Shown: positions 21,183-31,900 of the stretch, piece after piece | How positions within the stretch are numbered: the first letter of the stretch is position 1 | How the letters are laid out: each line of letters opens with the position of its first letter | Source: Halochromatium glycolicum | GTDB lineage: Bacteria; Pseudomonadota; Gammaproteobacteria; Chromatiales; Chromatiaceae | Reading direction: 5' to 3' | DNA length: 64,000 nucleotides | Assembly (NCBI RefSeq): GCF_016584085.1 | Contig: NZ_NRSJ01000002.1 | Location: 1 to 64,000 of the forward strand | The notes under the pieces: generated by a model | Told to the model about the DNA's origin: nothing | Seen by the model: only the letters and a program-made list of their open reading frames with translations | Database searches by the model: none | Made by a program: the position numbers and the translations under genes

Positions 21183-21836
21183 ATGGCCATTGGTGTGATC
21201 GGCCGTAAAGCCGGTATGACGCGCATTTTTGGCGAAGACGGCCAGTCCATTCCGGTCACCGTCATCGAGGTGCAGCCAAATCGCGTCACGCAGACGAAGA
21301 CTGCCGAGGGCGACGGCTATCGCGCGGTCCAGGTGACCACCGGGCGTCGGCGTAAGTCGCGGGTCACTCAGCCGATGAGCGGCCACTTCGCGAAGGCCGG
21401 TGTCGAACCGGGCGAGGTGCTGCGTGAGTTCCGGCTCGACGAGGGCGAGGGCGATGATCTGGCCGCAGGCGGTGAGCTGAATGTCTCGCTGTTCGAGGCC
21501 GGGCAGAAGGTCGATGTGCGCGGCGTGACCAAGGGGCGCGGCTTCACCGGCACGATTCGTCGGCACCATTTTCGCGGTCAGGACAATTCGCACGGCAACT
21601 CGTTGTCGCACCGGGCGCCGGGCTCGATTGGGCAGTGCCAGACGCCCGGGCGGGTGCTCAAGGGCAAGAAGATGGCCGGGCAGATGGGCAACGTCAACCG
21701 TTGCCAGCAGAACCTCGAGGTCGTACGCGTCGACGCTGATCGCAACCTGTTGCTGATCCGTGGCGGTGTGCCCGGGCCAGCCGGCGGTCGTCTGGTTCTG
21801 GTGCCCTCGGTAAAACAGAAGAATCGAAAGGGTTAA
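21183..21836 (+). CDS. rplC: 50S ribosomal protein L3
   Basis: Early-assembly protein near the peptidyl-transferase centre. It has 217 residues, beginning [16 protein letters not shown]. The conserved loop [20 protein letters not shown] includes the Gln (QCQTPGRV region) methylated by PrmB in E. coli. It is 10 nt after rpsJ and 2 nt before rplD. Confidence 0.98.
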   Translation: MAIGVIGRKAGMTRIFGEDGQSIPVTVIEVQPNRVTQTKTAEGDGYRAVQVTTGRRRKSRVTQPMSGHFAKAGVEPGEVLREFRLDEGEGDDLAAGGELNVSLFEAGQKVDVRGVTKGRGFTGTIRRHHFRGQDNSHGNSLSHRAPGSIGQCQTPGRVLKGKKMAGQMGNVNRCQQNLEVVRVDADRNLLLIRGGVPGPAGGRLVLVPSVKQKNRKG

Positions 21837-21838
21837 TC

Positions 21839-22447
21839 ATGGAGCTGGCTATTCGCAACAGCGACGCATCCTCGGTGCAGGTCGCCGATGCTGTGTTCGG
21901 TGTCGACTATAAGCCGGGTCTCGTGCATCAGGTCGTGACCGCCTATACGGCGGGGGCGCGTGCGGGCACCAAGGCGCAGAAGAACCGCTCGGCCGTCAGC
22001 GGTGGCGGGAGTAAGCCCTATCGGCAGAAGGGGACCGGCCGCGCGCGTGCCGGCACCAGTCGCAGTCCGCTCTGGCGCACCGGCGGCGTGACCTTCGCGG
22101 CACAGCCACGCAGTTATGACCAAAAGGTCAATCGCAAGATGTATCGGGGTGCGCTGCGCTCGATCCTGTCCGAGCTGGTCCGCGACGAGCGGCTGATCCT
22201 GGTGCCGGAGCTCTCGGTCGCCGAGGCCAAGACCAAGGCCGTCCGGGCCAAGCTCGCCGAACTCGGGATTGAGCGCGCGCTGATCCTGGTCGACGAGATC
22301 GATGACCGGCTCGCCTTGGGCGCCCGCAATCTGCCTGGGGTTTGGCTCGACACCGCAAACGGTGTCGACCCGGTGAGTCTCGTCGCCGCCGAGCAGGTGA
22401 TCGTCACTGAAGCGGCGCTGCGGCGCCTGGAGGAGCGGCTGTCATGA
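21839..22447 (+). CDS. rplD: 50S ribosomal protein L4
   Basis: L4 lines the exit tunnel through an extended loop (here around [20 protein letters not shown], about residues 59-78). In enterobacteria it represses the S10 operon through a leader that is missing here. It has 202 residues. Its stop overlaps the rplW start (ATGA), so the two are coupled. Confidence 0.97.
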   Translation: MELAIRNSDASSVQVADAVFGVDYKPGLVHQVVTAYTAGARAGTKAQKNRSAVSGGGSKPYRQKGTGRARAGTSRSPLWRTGGVTFAAQPRSYDQKVNRKMYRGALRSILSELVRDERLILVPELSVAEAKTKAVRAKLAELGIERALILVDEIDDRLALGARNLPGVWLDTANGVDPVSLVAAEQVIVTEAALRRLEERLS

Positions 22448-22752
22448 ATGCTGGCATCAATCAAGAGCGCCTGATGAAGGTGCTGCGCGGGCCGATCATC
22501 TCGGAGAAGGCCGCATTGGCGGCCGATTTGTCCGGCCAATATGCATTCAAGGTCGATCCGAGCGCGACCAAACGCGAGATCGGTCAGGCCGTCGAACTGC
22601 TGTTCGAGGTCAAGGTGGAGGCGGTCCAGGTCCTCAATGTCAAGGGCAAGGCGAAGCGGTTCGGCGCGCGGCTTGGCCGCCGGCCCGACTGGCGCAAGGC
22701 CTACGTGCGCCTGGCGCCTGGCAATGACATCGATTTTGGTGGCGGCGCCTGA
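22444..22752 (+). CDS. rplW: 50S ribosomal protein L23
   Basis: L23 borders the tunnel exit and docks trigger factor and SRP. The 102 residues contain the family start [17 protein letters not shown]. The ATG overlaps the rplD stop by four bases. The following 66 nt before rplB show no gene. Confidence 0.96.
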   Translation: MNAGINQERLMKVLRGPIISEKAALAADLSGQYAFKVDPSATKREIGQAVELLFEVKVEAVQVLNVKGKAKRFGARLGRRPDWRKAYVRLAPGNDIDFGGGA

Positions 22753-22818
22753 GGCGTCCTGCTGCCTCCGCTGGTGACGACACCTATTGAAGCCCAGCAA
22801 CGATACGGATAACAGACA

Positions 22819-23646
22819 ATGGCTATCGTGAAAACCAATGCGACATCGCCGGGTCGGCGGTTCGTCGTCAAGATCACCGATGCGGGGCTTCACCGTGGCG
22901 CGCCGCACCAGGCTCTGATCTCGAAGAAGTCCAAGACCGGCGGCCGCAACAATCAAGGCCGGATCTCGGTGCGGCATCGCGGCGGTGGCCACAAGCAGCG
23001 CTACCGGGTCATCGACTTCAAGCGCCGCAAGCGCGACGTGCCGGCGATGGTCGAGCGGCTCGAGTATGACCCGAACCGCAGTGCGAACATCGCGCTGCTC
23101 AAATACGCCGATGGCGAGCGCGCCTACATCGTCGCACCCAAGGGCCTGAAGACTGGTGCGTCGGTGCTGGCCTCGGATACGGCCCCAATCACCGCCGGCA
23201 ACTGTCTACCGCTGCGCAATATCCCGGTCGGCACCGAGGTGCATTGCATCGAGATGCGGCCCGGTAAGGGCGCACAGCTAGCCCGGGCGGCTGGCAGCTC
23301 GGTGCAGCTGGTCGCGCGCGAGGGTGATCAGGCCACCCTGAGGCTGCGCTCTGGCGAGATGCGCAAGGTGCATGCGGACTGTCGAGCGACCATCGGCGTC
23401 GTCGGCAACGGCGAGCATAGCCTGCGCAAACTCGGAAAGGCCGGTGCTTCGCGTTGGCGCGGCGTGCGCCCGACGGTGCGCGGTGTGGTGATGAACCCAG
23501 TCGATCACCCGCACGGCGGTGGTGAAGGGCGGACCTCGGGCGGCCGCCATCCGGTCAGCCCCTGGGGGGTGCCGACGAAGGGCCATAAGACCAGAAACAA
23601 CAAGCGTACGGACGGCATGATCGTACGTCGTCGGCGGCGCAAGTAA
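22819..23646 (+). CDS. rplB: 50S ribosomal protein L2
   Basis: Highly conserved protein needed for subunit joining and peptidyl transfer. It has 275 residues. The C-terminal motif with [14 protein letters not shown] holds the conserved histidine next to the active site. The rRNA-binding segment [17 protein letters not shown] is near residue 50-70. It continues the S10 gene order. Confidence 0.98.
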   Translation: MAIVKTNATSPGRRFVVKITDAGLHRGAPHQALISKKSKTGGRNNQGRISVRHRGGGHKQRYRVIDFKRRKRDVPAMVERLEYDPNRSANIALLKYADGERAYIVAPKGLKTGASVLASDTAPITAGNCLPLRNIPVGTEVHCIEMRPGKGAQLARAAGSSVQLVAREGDQATLRLRSGEMRKVHADCRATIGVVGNGEHSLRKLGKAGASRWRGVRPTVRGVVMNPVDHPHGGGEGRTSGGRHPVSPWGVPTKGHKTRNNKRTDGMIVRRRRRK

Positions 23647-23667
23647 GCAAACGCGAGGAGCGATCAC

Positions 23668-23946
23668 GTGGCACGTTCGATCCGCAAGGGCCCGTTTATC
23701 GATCATCACTTGGCCAAGAAGGTTGAGGATGCGGTGGCCCAAAACAGTAAACGGCCGATCAAGACCTGGTCGCGCCGTTCGATGATTCTTCCCGAGATGG
23801 TCGGCCTGACCATCGCGGTCTACAACGGCCGTCAGCACGTGCCGGTGTTGATCAATGAAAACATGATCGGCCATAAGCTGGGCGAGTTCGCGCTGACCCG
23901 GACCTTCCGCGGGCACGCAGCCGACCGCAAGGCCAAGAAGCGCTAG
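23668..23946 (+). CDS. rpsS: 30S ribosomal protein S19
   Basis: Head protein that pairs with S13. The GTG start at 23668 has GAGGAGCGA upstream. It has 92 residues, beginning [20 protein letters not shown], with the conserved [16 protein letters not shown] near the C-terminus. It is 9 nt before rplV. Confidence 0.98.
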   Translation: MARSIRKGPFIDHHLAKKVEDAVAQNSKRPIKTWSRRSMILPEMVGLTIAVYNGRQHVPVLINENMIGHKLGEFALTRTFRGHAADRKAKKR

Positions 23947-23955
23947 GGGATCAGC

Positions 23956-24300
23956 ATGCAAGCAGCAGCGACACTGAAGTATGCGCGCATCTCGGCGCAA
24001 AAGGCGCGGCTGGTTGCGGATCAGATCCGCGGCCAGCACGTCGAGCAGGCTTTGAACGAGCTGACCTTCAGTACCAAGAAGGGCGCGCGCATGCTGCGCA
24101 AGCTCCTGGAGTCGGCCATCGCCAATGCCGAGAACAACGCCGGTGCCGATATCGACCAATTGCACGTCGTCGAGGTGCAGGTCGGAGAAGGCCCGACGAT
24201 GAAGCGCCTGCGCGCCCGTGCCAAGGGTCGGGCGACACGAATCTTGAAGCGCACCAGTCATATCAGTGTGCGCGTAGCCGAACGCGACGCTCGGGGTTAA
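23956..24300 (+). CDS. rplV: 50S ribosomal protein L22
   Basis: L22 reaches from the outer surface into the exit tunnel by a beta-hairpin ([18 protein letters not shown], where macrolide-resistance changes map in other species). It has 114 residues and lies 3 nt before rpsC. Confidence 0.97.
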   Translation: MQAAATLKYARISAQKARLVADQIRGQHVEQALNELTFSTKKGARMLRKLLESAIANAENNAGADIDQLHVVEVQVGEGPTMKRLRARAKGRATRILKRTSHISVRVAERDARG

Positions 24301-24303
24301 GGC

Positions 24304-24978
24304 ATGGGACAGAAGGTACATCCAGTAGGTATTCGGCTCGGGATCGTCAAGGACTGGAATTCGACCTGGTACGCGAGCTCGAAGGACTATCCCGATTTGC
24401 TGAATACCGATCTTGCGGTTCGGTCGTTCCTAAAGCAGAAGCTGTCGAACGCCTCGGTGAGCCGGATTCAGATCAATCGGCCGGCGCGTAACGCGCATAT
24501 CACGATCCATACCGCCCGTCCGGGCGTGGTCATCGGTAAGAAGGGCGGTGACATCGACAAGCTGCGCGCCGAGGTCTCGGAGCGGATGGGCATCCCGGTG
24601 CATATCAGCATCGAGGAGATCCGCAAGCCCGAGCTCGATGCCCAGCTGGTTGCCGAGGGCATTGCCCAGCAGCTCGAGCGCCGGATCATGTTTCGGCGCG
24701 CGATGAAGCGGGCCGTGCAAGGCACGATGCGCGCCGGTGCTGGTGGGGTTCGGGTCAATATCGCCGGGCGCCTGAACGGCGCCGAGATCGCCCGCTCCGA
24801 GTGGTATCGCGAAGGACGGGTGCCATTGCACACGCTGCGTGCAGACATCGACTACGGCTTCGCCGAGGCGAGCACGACCTACGGCATCCTTGGCGTCAAG
24901 GTTTGGGTCTTCCGCGGCGAGATCATCGGTGATCTGCCGATCGGCGGTGCCAAAGAAAAGACCGACAAGAAGGGTTGA
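24304..24978 (+). CDS. rpsC: 30S ribosomal protein S3
   Basis: S3 forms the mRNA entry site and helicase with S4 and S5. It has 224 residues, beginning [18 protein letters not shown]. The KH domain has [14 protein letters not shown] (the GxxG-type loop) near residues 76-89. It lies between rplV and rplP with gaps of 3 nt each side. Confidence 0.98.
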   Translation: MGQKVHPVGIRLGIVKDWNSTWYASSKDYPDLLNTDLAVRSFLKQKLSNASVSRIQINRPARNAHITIHTARPGVVIGKKGGDIDKLRAEVSERMGIPVHISIEEIRKPELDAQLVAEGIAQQLERRIMFRRAMKRAVQGTMRAGAGGVRVNIAGRLNGAEIARSEWYREGRVPLHTLRADIDYGFAEASTTYGILGVKVWVFRGEIIGDLPIGGAKEKTDKKG

Positions 24979-24981
24979 GCC

Positions 24982-25395
24982 ATGCTGCAGCCGAAACGAA
25001 CAAAATTCAGAAAGCAGCACAAGGGCCGTAACCGCGGACTCGCCCAGAGTGGCAGCCAGGTCTCGTTTGGCGAGTTCGGCCTGAAGGCGGTCGGGCGTGG
25101 TCGTGTGACCGCGCGTCAGATCGAGGCCGCACGACGGGCGATCACCCGTAAGGTGCGCCGCGGCGGCAAGCTGTGGATTCGGGTCTTCCCCGATAAGCCG
25201 ATCTCGAAGAAGCCGCTCGAGGTCCGGATGGGTAAAGGTAAGGGTAACGTCGAGTACTGGGTGGCTCTGGTTCAGCCGGGCCGGATGCTCTACGAGATCG
25301 AGGGTGTGTCCGAGGAGCTCGCGCGCGACGCGTTCCAGCTTGCTGCGGCCAAGCTTCCGGTGCAGACCAAGTTCGAGAAGAGGACGGTGCTCTGA
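24982..25395 (+). CDS. rplP: 50S ribosomal protein L16
   Basis: L16 helps place tRNA at the A and P sites. The 137 residues begin [20 protein letters not shown]. The motif [20 protein letters not shown] contains the Arg that RoxA/YcfD hydroxylates in E. coli (position about 81). Its stop overlaps the rpmC start by one base. Confidence 0.97.
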   Translation: MLQPKRTKFRKQHKGRNRGLAQSGSQVSFGEFGLKAVGRGRVTARQIEAARRAITRKVRRGGKLWIRVFPDKPISKKPLEVRMGKGKGNVEYWVALVQPGRMLYEIEGVSEELARDAFQLAAAKLPVQTKFEKRTVL

Positions 25396-25610
25396 TGAAG
25401 GCTCAAGAACTACGCGCAATGAGCTCGGATGATCTGCAGAAGCGGCTCCTGGACCTGCTGCGAGAGCAATTCAACCTGCGCATGCAGCAGCGGACCGGCC
25501 AGCTTTCGCGGCCGTCACAGATGAAGGCGGTGCGACGCGATATTTCGCGGATCAAGACCGTGATGGGCGAACAGAACAGGACGGTAAGCAGCGCGAGGGC
25601 CGGCGAATGA
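25395..25610 (+). CDS. rpmC: 50S ribosomal protein L29
   Basis: Small helical protein beside L23 at the tunnel exit. It has 71 residues, beginning [20 protein letters not shown], with the usual R-Q-Q-R-x-G-Q-L segment. It overlaps both neighbours: one base with rplP and four with rpsQ, so the three are translationally coupled. Confidence 0.97.
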   Translation: MKAQELRAMSSDDLQKRLLDLLREQFNLRMQQRTGQLSRPSQMKAVRRDISRIKTVMGEQNRTVSSARAGE

Positions 25611-25867
25611 GCGAGAACAACGAAAGCAATCGCATTCTGACCGGGCGTGTTATCGGCAATGCGATGGACAAGACCATCACCGTCGTTGTCGAGCGCCGGG
25701 TCAAGCATCCGCTCTATGGCAAGTTCATGCGGCGCTCGACCAAGGTCCATGCCCACGACGATGCCAATGAGTGCAACAAGGGCGACTGGGTGCGGGTCGA
25801 GCAGTGCCGGCCCCTGTCGAAGACCAAGAGTTGGCGGCTCGTCGAGGTCCTGGAGCGGGCACGCTGA
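25607..25867 (+). CDS. rpsQ: 30S ribosomal protein S17
   Basis: Early-assembly OB-fold protein of the 30S body. It has 86 residues with the family signature [20 protein letters not shown] and [14 protein letters not shown]. The start overlaps the rpmC stop (ATGA). A 114-nt gap follows before rplN. This is where the spc operon promoter lies in E. coli, but I see no clear -35/-10 pair. Confidence 0.97.
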   Translation: MSENNESNRILTGRVIGNAMDKTITVVVERRVKHPLYGKFMRRSTKVHAHDDANECNKGDWVRVEQCRPLSKTKSWRLVEVLERAR

Positions 25868-25981
25868 GGCAAACGCCAAGTACTGTCCGTCTTGGCCTCG
25901 GCGCGTGAAACGAAAGGCTGATTTGGCCCGCCGGAAAGCCGTTGGACACCCGCTTAGCAGTTGCAAAGGTAGGTTCAGACA

Positions 25982-26350
25982 ATGATTCAAATGCAAACCC
26001 GCCTCAGCGTGGCCGACAACAGCGGCGCGCGTACGGTGCAGTGCATCAAGGTGCTCGGCGGCTCTCATCGGCGGTATGCCGGTATCGGTGATGTCGTCAA
26101 GGTCACGGTCAAGGATGCGATCCCGCGGGGCAAGGTCAAGAAGGGCGATGTCTTCAACGCAGTGGTGGTTCGCACCCGCAAGGGCGTGCGCCGCCCGGAT
26201 GGCTCGCAGATCCGCTTCGACGGCAATGCCGCCGTGCTGCTCAATAATCAGTTGCAGCCGATCGGGACCCGCATCTTCGGACCGGTGACGCGCGAGCTGC
26301 GCGGTGAGCGGTTCATGAAGATCATCTCGCTCGCGCCCGAGGTGTTGTAG
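25982..26350 (+). CDS. rplN: 50S ribosomal protein L14
   Basis: Interface protein that forms an intersubunit bridge. It has 122 residues and begins [20 protein letters not shown]. It has the usual length and the motif [23 protein letters not shown] 25982 is used; the Met at codon 4 is part of the normal N-terminus. Confidence 0.98.
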   Translation: MIQMQTRLSVADNSGARTVQCIKVLGGSHRRYAGIGDVVKVTVKDAIPRGKVKKGDVFNAVVVRTRKGVRRPDGSQIRFDGNAAVLLNNQLQPIGTRIFGPVTRELRGERFMKIISLAPEVL

Positions 26351-26352
26351 AG

Positions 26353-26670
26353 ATGAACAAGATCAAGGTGGGCGATGACGTCATGGTCATCGCCGGAAAA
26401 GACAAAGGTAAGCGCGGAACGGTGCTGAAGCTCAATGGCGACCGCATTGTTGTCGAGAATGTCAATCTCGCCAAGAAGCACCAGAAGGCGAATCCGCAGC
26501 AAGGCGTCCCTGGCGGCATCATCGACAAGGAAATGCCGCTGCATCGCTCGAACGTCGGGGTCTACAACCCCGCGCTCGGACGCGCGGATCGGATCGGCTT
26601 CAAGACGCTTGAAGACGGGAGAAAGGTCCGCGTATTCAAGTCGGACGGCGAAGTCGTGGATGTTGGGTAA
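26353..26670 (+). CDS. rplX: 50S ribosomal protein L24
   Basis: Assembly initiator that binds the 5' end of 23S rRNA through a KOW domain ([17 protein letters not shown]). It has 105 residues and lies 2 nt after rplN. rplE starts 4 nt after it. Confidence 0.97.
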   Translation: MNKIKVGDDVMVIAGKDKGKRGTVLKLNGDRIVVENVNLAKKHQKANPQQGVPGGIIDKEMPLHRSNVGVYNPALGRADRIGFKTLEDGRKVRVFKSDGEVVDVG

Positions 26671-26674
26671 CGAT

Positions 26675-27214
26675 ATGTCCAGGTTGCAAACGCTCTACAA
26701 TGAGAAATACGTCGGCGAACTGCGCGAGCGCTTTGGCTACCAGAGCGTGATGCAGGTGCCCCGCCTGAGCAAGATCACGCTCAACATGGGTGTCGGTGAG
26801 GCGGTTGCTGATAAGAAGGTGATGGAGCACGCTGTCGGAGACCTGACCAAGATCGCCGGTCAGAAGCCGATCGTGACCAAGGCCCGTAAGTCGGTCGCCG
26901 GGTTCAAGATCCGCGAGGGCTGGCCAGTCGGCTGCAAGGTCACGCTGCGCCGGGAGCGGATGTACGAATTCCTCGACCGGCTGATCAATGTCGCAATCCC
27001 GCGTGTACGCGACTTTCGCGGCCTGAGTCCCAAGGCCTTCGACGGGCGCGGCAATTACTCGCTCGGCGTGCGCGAGCAGATCATCTTCCCCGAGATCGAT
27101 TACGACAAGATCGATGCGGTGCGCGGGCTCGATGTGGTCATCACCACGACCGCGCGGACCGATGAGGAGGGCCGCGCGCTCCTAGAGGCATTCCAATTTC
27201 CGTTTCGCACCTAG
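26675..27214 (+). CDS. rplE: 50S ribosomal protein L5
   Basis: L5 binds 5S rRNA and the P-site tRNA elbow. ATG 26675 gives 179 residues, the E. coli length, beginning [20 protein letters not shown]. The frame stays open further upstream inside rplX, but that part is the wrong frame of L24 and is not counted. The signature with [17 protein letters not shown] sequence ([12 protein letters not shown]) is present. Confidence 0.97.
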   Translation: MSRLQTLYNEKYVGELRERFGYQSVMQVPRLSKITLNMGVGEAVADKKVMEHAVGDLTKIAGQKPIVTKARKSVAGFKIREGWPVGCKVTLRRERMYEFLDRLINVAIPRVRDFRGLSPKAFDGRGNYSLGVREQIIFPEIDYDKIDAVRGLDVVITTTARTDEEGRALLEAFQFPFRT

Positions 27215-27230
27215 ATTCCGGAGGCACAGG

Positions 27231-27536
27231 TTGGCAAAGAAGAGCATGGTGGCGCGCGACGCGAAGCGTGTCCGCGTCGCAGCACGCTACGCCGAGAAGC
27301 GGGCACGGTTGAAGGCCGTTATCAATGATCGCTCGGCTGATCCCGACCAGGTCGAGGCGGCGGTGGTGGCGCTGCAGAAGTTGCCGCGGGATGCGAGCCC
27401 ATCGCGTAAACAGCGGCGCTGCCGTGTCAGCGGTCGGCCGCATGCGGTCTACCGCAAGTTTGGCCTTGGCCGCAACAAGCTGCGCGAGGCCGTGATGCGG
27501 GGTGATGTGCCCGGCGTCGTCAAGGCGAGCTGGTAG
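27231..27536 (+). CDS. rpsN: 30S ribosomal protein S14, zinc-free form
   Basis: S14 completes the 30S head. The start is an uncommon TTG at 27231, supported by GGAGG a few bases upstream and by the family start [10 protein letters not shown]. The 101 residues and the lack of the CxxC pairs show the long zinc-independent type. A 187-nt gap follows. Confidence 0.96.
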   Translation: MAKKSMVARDAKRVRVAARYAEKRARLKAVINDRSADPDQVEAAVVALQKLPRDASPSRKQRRCRVSGRPHAVYRKFGLGRNKLREAVMRGDVPGVVKASW

Positions 27537-27596
27537 TCTCTGATTCACAAGGAGGCCCCGAGCCATCCGGCCCTTTCTGAACAACGACAGGAAGAG

Positions 27597-27648
27597 CTCA
27601 GGTCGGCCACGGGGTCTCGACAAAGACCGGTAACGCCGGTCGACCTGA
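27597..27648 (+). promoter_or_regulatory. Hairpin in the rpsN-rpsH spacer
   Basis: Inside a 187-nt non-coding gap, GACCGG-TAACG-CCGGTC (27625-27641) forms a perfect 6-bp hairpin. An outer 8-bp inverted repeat pairs 27598-27605 with 27641-27648, competing for the last base. It could be a regulatory or processing site; the function is unknown. Confidence 0.35.
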
Positions 27649-27723
27649 TGGCCGCAGGTCGTCAGCAACGAGAACCGCTAGGGGGTATCGCGCCGAGGTG
27701 GCGGTCTGACCCGGAGTAACGCA

Positions 27724-28122
27724 ATGAGTATGAGCGATCCTATCGCGGATATGCTGACGCGTATCCGTAACGGCCAGGCGCGCGGCAAGATCACGATCTC
27801 GATGCCGCTGTCGAAGAAGAAGAGGGCCGTCGCCGATCTGCTGAAGGATGAAGGCTACATTGCCGATGCGTCGGTCGAGGACGACGAGAACGGCAAGCCT
27901 CAGCTGATCCTGAAGCTCAAGTACTACCGTGGTAGGCCCGTGATCGAGCACCTGAAGCGGGTGTCGCGCCCGGGACTGCGTATCTACCGCGGCAAAGACG
28001 AGCTACCCCGAGTCTGGGCAGGGCTCGGCGTCGCGATCGTCTCGACATCCAAGGGGCTGATGTCCGACCGTGCTGCTCGGCAAGCGGGCCATGGCGGCGA
28101 GATCATCGCCTACGTCGCTTAA
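27724..28122 (+). CDS. rpsH: 30S ribosomal protein S8
   Basis: Central-domain organiser of the 30S subunit and, in E. coli, the repressor of the spc operon. It has 132 residues and begins [18 protein letters not shown]. The C-terminal signature [18 protein letters not shown] is intact. CGGAGTAAC precedes the start. Confidence 0.97.
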   Translation: MSMSDPIADMLTRIRNGQARGKITISMPLSKKKRAVADLLKDEGYIADASVEDDENGKPQLILKLKYYRGRPVIEHLKRVSRPGLRIYRGKDELPRVWAGLGVAIVSTSKGLMSDRAARQAGHGGEIIAYVA

Positions 28123-28133
28123 AGGGGGTAACG

Positions 28134-28667
28134 ATGTCCAGAATTGGTAAGGCCCCGGTCAAGCTGCCGAGTGGCGTTGATGTCAAGATGAGCGGCCGAG
28201 AGGTGACCGTTAAGGGGCCCAAGGGCATGCTGTCGTGGTCCGTTCATCCAACGGTCGAGGTCGCGATCGACGACGCCGTGGTGACCACACGCCCGGCTGA
28301 TGGTAACGAGGCCCATTGGGCGATGGCCGGAACGACGCGCGCGCTGCTGAACAACATGGTGGTCGGCGTCAGCAGTGGATTCGAGCGCAAGCTCAGCCTG
28401 GTCGGCGTCGGCTATCGCGCACAGGCCAAGGGCAAGGTTCTGAACCTGGCACTCGGCTACTCGCATCCGATCGATTTTCCAGTGCCCGACGGCATCGAGA
28501 TCGAGACCCCGGCACCGACCGAGATCGTCGTACGCGGGATCGATAAGCAGCAGGTTGGCCAAGTGGCTGCTGTGATTCGTGGGTTCCGTCCGCCGGAACC
28601 GTACAAGGGCAAGGGGGTTCGTTACGCGGACGAGCAGGTTCTGCGTAAGGAAGCCAAGAAGAAATAG
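28134..28667 (+). CDS. rplF: 50S ribosomal protein L6
   Basis: Two-domain protein near the factor-binding site. It has 177 residues, beginning [20 protein letters not shown]. The C-terminal signature [13 protein letters not shown] is present. It lies 11 nt after rpsH with AGGGGG upstream. Confidence 0.97.
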   Translation: MSRIGKAPVKLPSGVDVKMSGREVTVKGPKGMLSWSVHPTVEVAIDDAVVTTRPADGNEAHWAMAGTTRALLNNMVVGVSSGFERKLSLVGVGYRAQAKGKVLNLALGYSHPIDFPVPDGIEIETPAPTEIVVRGIDKQQVGQVAAVIRGFRPPEPYKGKGVRYADEQVLRKEAKKK

Positions 28668-28676
28668 GTGTTGCGG

Positions 28677-29033
28677 ATGGACAAGAAACATGCACGACTG
28701 CGCCGCGCGACGCGGGCCCGGGCCAAGATTCGGGAGCTGGGCGGTTATCGCCTGTGCGTCTACCGCACCCCGCGGCATATCTATGCCCAGGTCATTGGCG
28801 ATAGCGGCGCCCGGGTGATCGCGAGTGCGTCGACGGTTGAGAAGGAGCTGAAAGCGCAGTGTGACGGACACACCGGCAACGTCAGCGCGGCGGTCAAGAT
28901 CGGTCAGGCGATCGCGGATCGGGCGCGCTCCGCCGGGGTGGAGAAGGTCAGCTTCGATCGCTCCGGCTTCAAGTATCACGGTCGCGTGAAGGCATTGGCC
29001 GATTCCGCGCGTGAGCACGGGCTTCAGTTCTGA
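28677..29033 (+). CDS. rplR: 50S ribosomal protein L18
   Basis: 5S rRNA-binding protein. ATG 28677 gives 118 residues beginning [20 protein letters not shown], nearly the same as E. coli. A GTG at 28668 directly after the rplF stop would add three residues and is less likely. The rpsE gene follows after 11 nt. Confidence 0.96.
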   Translation: MDKKHARLRRATRARAKIRELGGYRLCVYRTPRHIYAQVIGDSGARVIASASTVEKELKAQCDGHTGNVSAAVKIGQAIADRARSAGVEKVSFDRSGFKYHGRVKALADSAREHGLQF

Positions 29034-29044
29034 GGGAGACGACG

Positions 29045-29551
29045 ATGGCGAACTACAATCCGAAGCCCGAAGGCGACGAGCTCCTCGAGAAGCTGATCTC
29101 GGTGAACCGTGTCGCCAAGGTGGTCAAAGGCGGCCGTGTGTTCGGCTTTGGCGCGCTGACCGTCGTCGGCGACGGCAAAGGGCGTGTCGGCTACGGCACA
29201 GGCAAGGCGCGCGAGGTACCGGTCGCGATCCAGAAGGCGATGGAGAGCGCGCGCAAGAACATGGTCGACGTCAAGCTCAAGGGCGTGACGCTTCAGTATC
29301 CGGTCAATGGCCGTCACGGCGCTGCACATGTCTACATGCAGCCCGCCTCGGAGGGTACCGGGATCATTGCCGGTGGCGCGATGCGCGCCGTGTTCGAGGT
29401 GGTCGGTGTGCAGGACGTGCTTGCAAAGTGCATCGGCACCAACAATGCGATCAACGTCGTGCAGGCAACGATCAACGGGCTCGCCGGCATGGCCGATGCC
29501 GAGGCGGTCGCGGCGAAGCGCGGTAAGACCGTCGACGAGATCCTTGGGTAG
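29045..29551 (+). CDS. rpsE: 30S ribosomal protein S5
   Basis: S5 works with S3 and S4 at the mRNA entry site and affects accuracy. It has 168 residues. The signature [20 protein letters not shown] and the second domain [20 protein letters not shown] are present. GGGAGACGACG precedes the ATG. Confidence 0.98.
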   Translation: MANYNPKPEGDELLEKLISVNRVAKVVKGGRVFGFGALTVVGDGKGRVGYGTGKAREVPVAIQKAMESARKNMVDVKLKGVTLQYPVNGRHGAAHVYMQPASEGTGIIAGGAMRAVFEVVGVQDVLAKCIGTNNAINVVQATINGLAGMADAEAVAAKRGKTVDEILG

Positions 29552-29573
29552 GCTCGAGGGCTAGGAGCGAGAC

Positions 29574-29762
29574 ATGGCCGATAACAGGCTGAAGGTACAG
29601 CTCGTGCGCAGCATGCACGGGCGTTTGAAGACGCACCAGGACTGTGTCCGCGGCCTCGGCCTGCGGCGCATCCGCCAGGTTGTCGAGGTTGAAGACACGC
29701 CGGCGACACGCGGGATGGTGAACAAGGTGCAATACATGGTTCGCGTGCTGGAGGACGGTTGA
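29574..29762 (+). CDS. rpmD: 50S ribosomal protein L30
   Basis: Small late-assembly protein. It has 62 residues with the segment [19 protein letters not shown] and [18 protein letters not shown]. It is 1 nt before rplO. AGGAGCGAGAC lies upstream of the ATG. Confidence 0.96.
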   Translation: MADNRLKVQLVRSMHGRLKTHQDCVRGLGLRRIRQVVEVEDTPATRGMVNKVQYMVRVLEDG

Positions 29763-29763
29763 G

Positions 29764-30201
29764 ATGCGTTTGAATAACCTTTCCCCGGACCCCGGTAGTC
29801 GGCCGGACGGCAAGCGCGTCGGCCGGGGCATCGGGAGCGGGCTCGGCAAGACCGCCGGGCGCGGTCACAAGGGCCAGAAGTCGCGCTCCGGTGGCTTTCA
29901 CAAGCTGGGCTTCGAAGGCGGGCAGATGCCGCTGCAGCGGCGCCTGCCGAAGATCGGATTCCGCTCGCGTAAGTCGATGCAGAAAGACGAGATCCGCTTG
30001 AGCGAGTTGAAGCATCTCGACGGTGAGACCGTCGATTTGGCCAGTCTCCGCGCGGCGGGCCTGATCTCGGCCGCGGTCCGTGATGTCAAGCTGATCAAGT
30101 CCGGAGAGATCGACCGTGCCTATACGGTGCGGGGTCTCCGGGCGACGGCGGGCGCGCGTGCCGCGATCGAGGCAGCTGGCGGGTCTGTCGCCGAGAGCTA
30201 A
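29764..30201 (+). CDS. rplO: 50S ribosomal protein L15
   Basis: Late-assembly protein with an extended N-terminal glycine/arginine-rich arm ([20 protein letters not shown]) that threads into 23S rRNA, and a globular C-terminal domain. It has 145 residues. secY starts 36 nt later, the usual spc order. Confidence 0.97.
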   Translation: MRLNNLSPDPGSRPDGKRVGRGIGSGLGKTAGRGHKGQKSRSGGFHKLGFEGGQMPLQRRLPKIGFRSRKSMQKDEIRLSELKHLDGETVDLASLRAAGLISAAVRDVKLIKSGEIDRAYTVRGLRATAGARAAIEAAGGSVAES

Positions 30202-30237
30202 TCACCGAACCACCGACGATCCGAATAGGCGAGCAAG

Positions 30238-31590
30238 ATGGCGAAGAACACGGCATCAATGATGCAGTCGCTCGGCGGTATGGGGCGGCTGACCGAGCTG
30301 CGGCAGCGTCTGCTGTTCGTGCTCGGCGCACTGCTGGTCTATCGGATCGGCACCTTCATTCCGGTTCCCGGGGTGAACCCCGAGGCACTGGCCGTGCTCT
30401 TCGATCAAAATCAGGGCTCGATCCTAGACATGTTCAACATGTTCTCGGGCGGGGCCTTGGAGCGCGCGAGCATCTTGGCACTCGGCATCATGCCGTACAT
30501 CTCGGCCAGCATCATCATGCAGCTGATGTCGGCGGTGATTCCGCAGCTCGAGCAGCTCAAGAAGGAAGGCGAGGCCGGGCGGCGCAAGATCACCCAGTAC
30601 ACCCGCTATGGAACGGTCGTGCTCGCGACCTTCCAGGCGATCGGGATCTCGATCGCGCTGCAGGGCCAAACCGCCGGCGGCTCGGCGATCGTCGTGAACC
30701 AAGGGATCGGTTTCGTCTTCACCGCGGCGGTGTCACTGGTCACCGGCACCATGTTCCTGATGTGGCTGGGCGAGCAGATCACCGAGCGCGGTATCGGCAA
30801 CGGTATCTCGCTGATCATCTTCGCTGGTATCGTCGCCGGGTTGCCGGCTGCGGTGGGTGGGACGCTGGAGCTGGTGCGCACTGGCGAGATGAATGCCCTT
30901 GCCGTTCTGGCGCTCTTCTCGCTGGCGCTCGCAGTGACCGCGTTCGTCGTGTTTGTCGAGCGTGGTCAACGGCGCATCACGGTGAATTACGCGCGCCGTC
31001 AGCAGGGGCGACGGATGCTCGCGGCGCAGAGCACGCATCTGCCGCTGAAGCTGAATATGGCCGGCGTGATCCCGCCGATCTTCGCGTCGAGCATCATCCT
31101 GTTCCCGGGGACGCTGGGGCAGTGGTTTGGACAGTCCGAGAACATGCGCTGGCTTGCGGACATCACGAGCAAGCTGTCGCCGGGCGAGCCGGTCTATGTG
31201 ATCTTCTATGCGGCGGCGATCATCTTTTTCTGCTTCTTCTACACGGCATTGGTCTTCAATGCGAAGGATACCGCTGACAATCTGAAACGCTCAGGCGCCT
31301 TCATTCCAGGTATCCGGCCCGGGGAGCAGACAGCGCGTTATATCGACTCGGTGATGACGCGGCTCACGGCGGCGGGCGCCCTCTATATCACGGCCGTCTG
31401 CCTGCTTCCAGAGTTCTTGATCGTGGGCTGGAATGTGCCGTTCTATTTCGGCGGGACCTCGCTGCTGATCGTGGTCGTCGTCGTGATGGATTTTATGGCG
31501 CAGGTGCAGGCCCATCTGATGTCGCATCAATACGAAGGTCTGATGAAGAAGGCCAATCTCAAAGCGCCGGGGGCGGGCCTGACGCGCTAG
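30238..31590 (+). CDS. secY: Preprotein translocase channel SecY
   Basis: Inner-membrane pore of the Sec system, pairing with SecE and SecG. It has 450 residues and ten hydrophobic segments. The first includes [20 protein letters not shown], and the cytosolic loop [14 protein letters not shown] motif reads [14 protein letters not shown]. It is placed between rplO and rpmJ as in the spc operon. Confidence 0.98.
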   Translation: MAKNTASMMQSLGGMGRLTELRQRLLFVLGALLVYRIGTFIPVPGVNPEALAVLFDQNQGSILDMFNMFSGGALERASILALGIMPYISASIIMQLMSAVIPQLEQLKKEGEAGRRKITQYTRYGTVVLATFQAIGISIALQGQTAGGSAIVVNQGIGFVFTAAVSLVTGTMFLMWLGEQITERGIGNGISLIIFAGIVAGLPAAVGGTLELVRTGEMNALAVLALFSLALAVTAFVVFVERGQRRITVNYARRQQGRRMLAAQSTHLPLKLNMAGVIPPIFASSIILFPGTLGQWFGQSENMRWLADITSKLSPGEPVYVIFYAAAIIFFCFFYTALVFNAKDTADNLKRSGAFIPGIRPGEQTARYIDSVMTRLTAAGALYITAVCLLPEFLIVGWNVPFYFGGTSLLIVVVVVMDFMAQVQAHLMSHQYEGLMKKANLKAPGAGLTR

Positions 31591-31682
31591 CGACGAGCGC
31601 AGGCAATGTGACGCGGTTCGGGCTGAGCTCGAATGTGCTGTATCGACCCATCTCGCGCTCGCTATCGATAACGGAGAGAATC

Positions 31683-31796
31683 ATGAAGGTAAGAGCATCT
31701 GTCAAAAAGATCTGCCGCCACTGCAAGACCATCCGGCGCAACGGCACGATTCGGGTCATCTGCAAGGACCCGCGGCATAAGCAACGGCAGGGCTGA
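31683..31796 (+). CDS. rpmJ: 50S ribosomal protein L36, zinc form
   Basis: A 37-residue protein, the shortest ribosomal protein. ATG 31683 is preceded by GGAGAGAATC. The zinc ribbon uses the CRHC pair (residues 11 and 14) plus Cys27 and His32 (CKDPRH). This is the zinc-containing paralogue, whereas S14 in this same run is of the zinc-free kind. Confidence 0.97.
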   Translation: MKVRASVKKICRHCKTIRRNGTIRVICKDPRHKQRQG

Positions 31797-31817
31797 GGGC
31801 AGTCCTGCAACGGCTGT

Positions 31818-31847
31818 CTTTCATTGTGCCTCGCGTAGTGATATACT
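31818..31847 (+). promoter_or_regulatory. Probable alpha-operon promoter with extended -10
   Basis: TATACT (31842-31847) is preceded by TG at 31839-31840, forming an extended -10 element. The -35 region near 31818-31824 is poor. It would produce a leader of about 45 nt before rpsM, the place where S4 acts in E. coli. Confidence 0.5.
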
Positions 31848-31900
31848 GCCCTGTTTACACTTCGCCTTTTACGAACTGAACGCTCAGGAGCGCAACGCGC

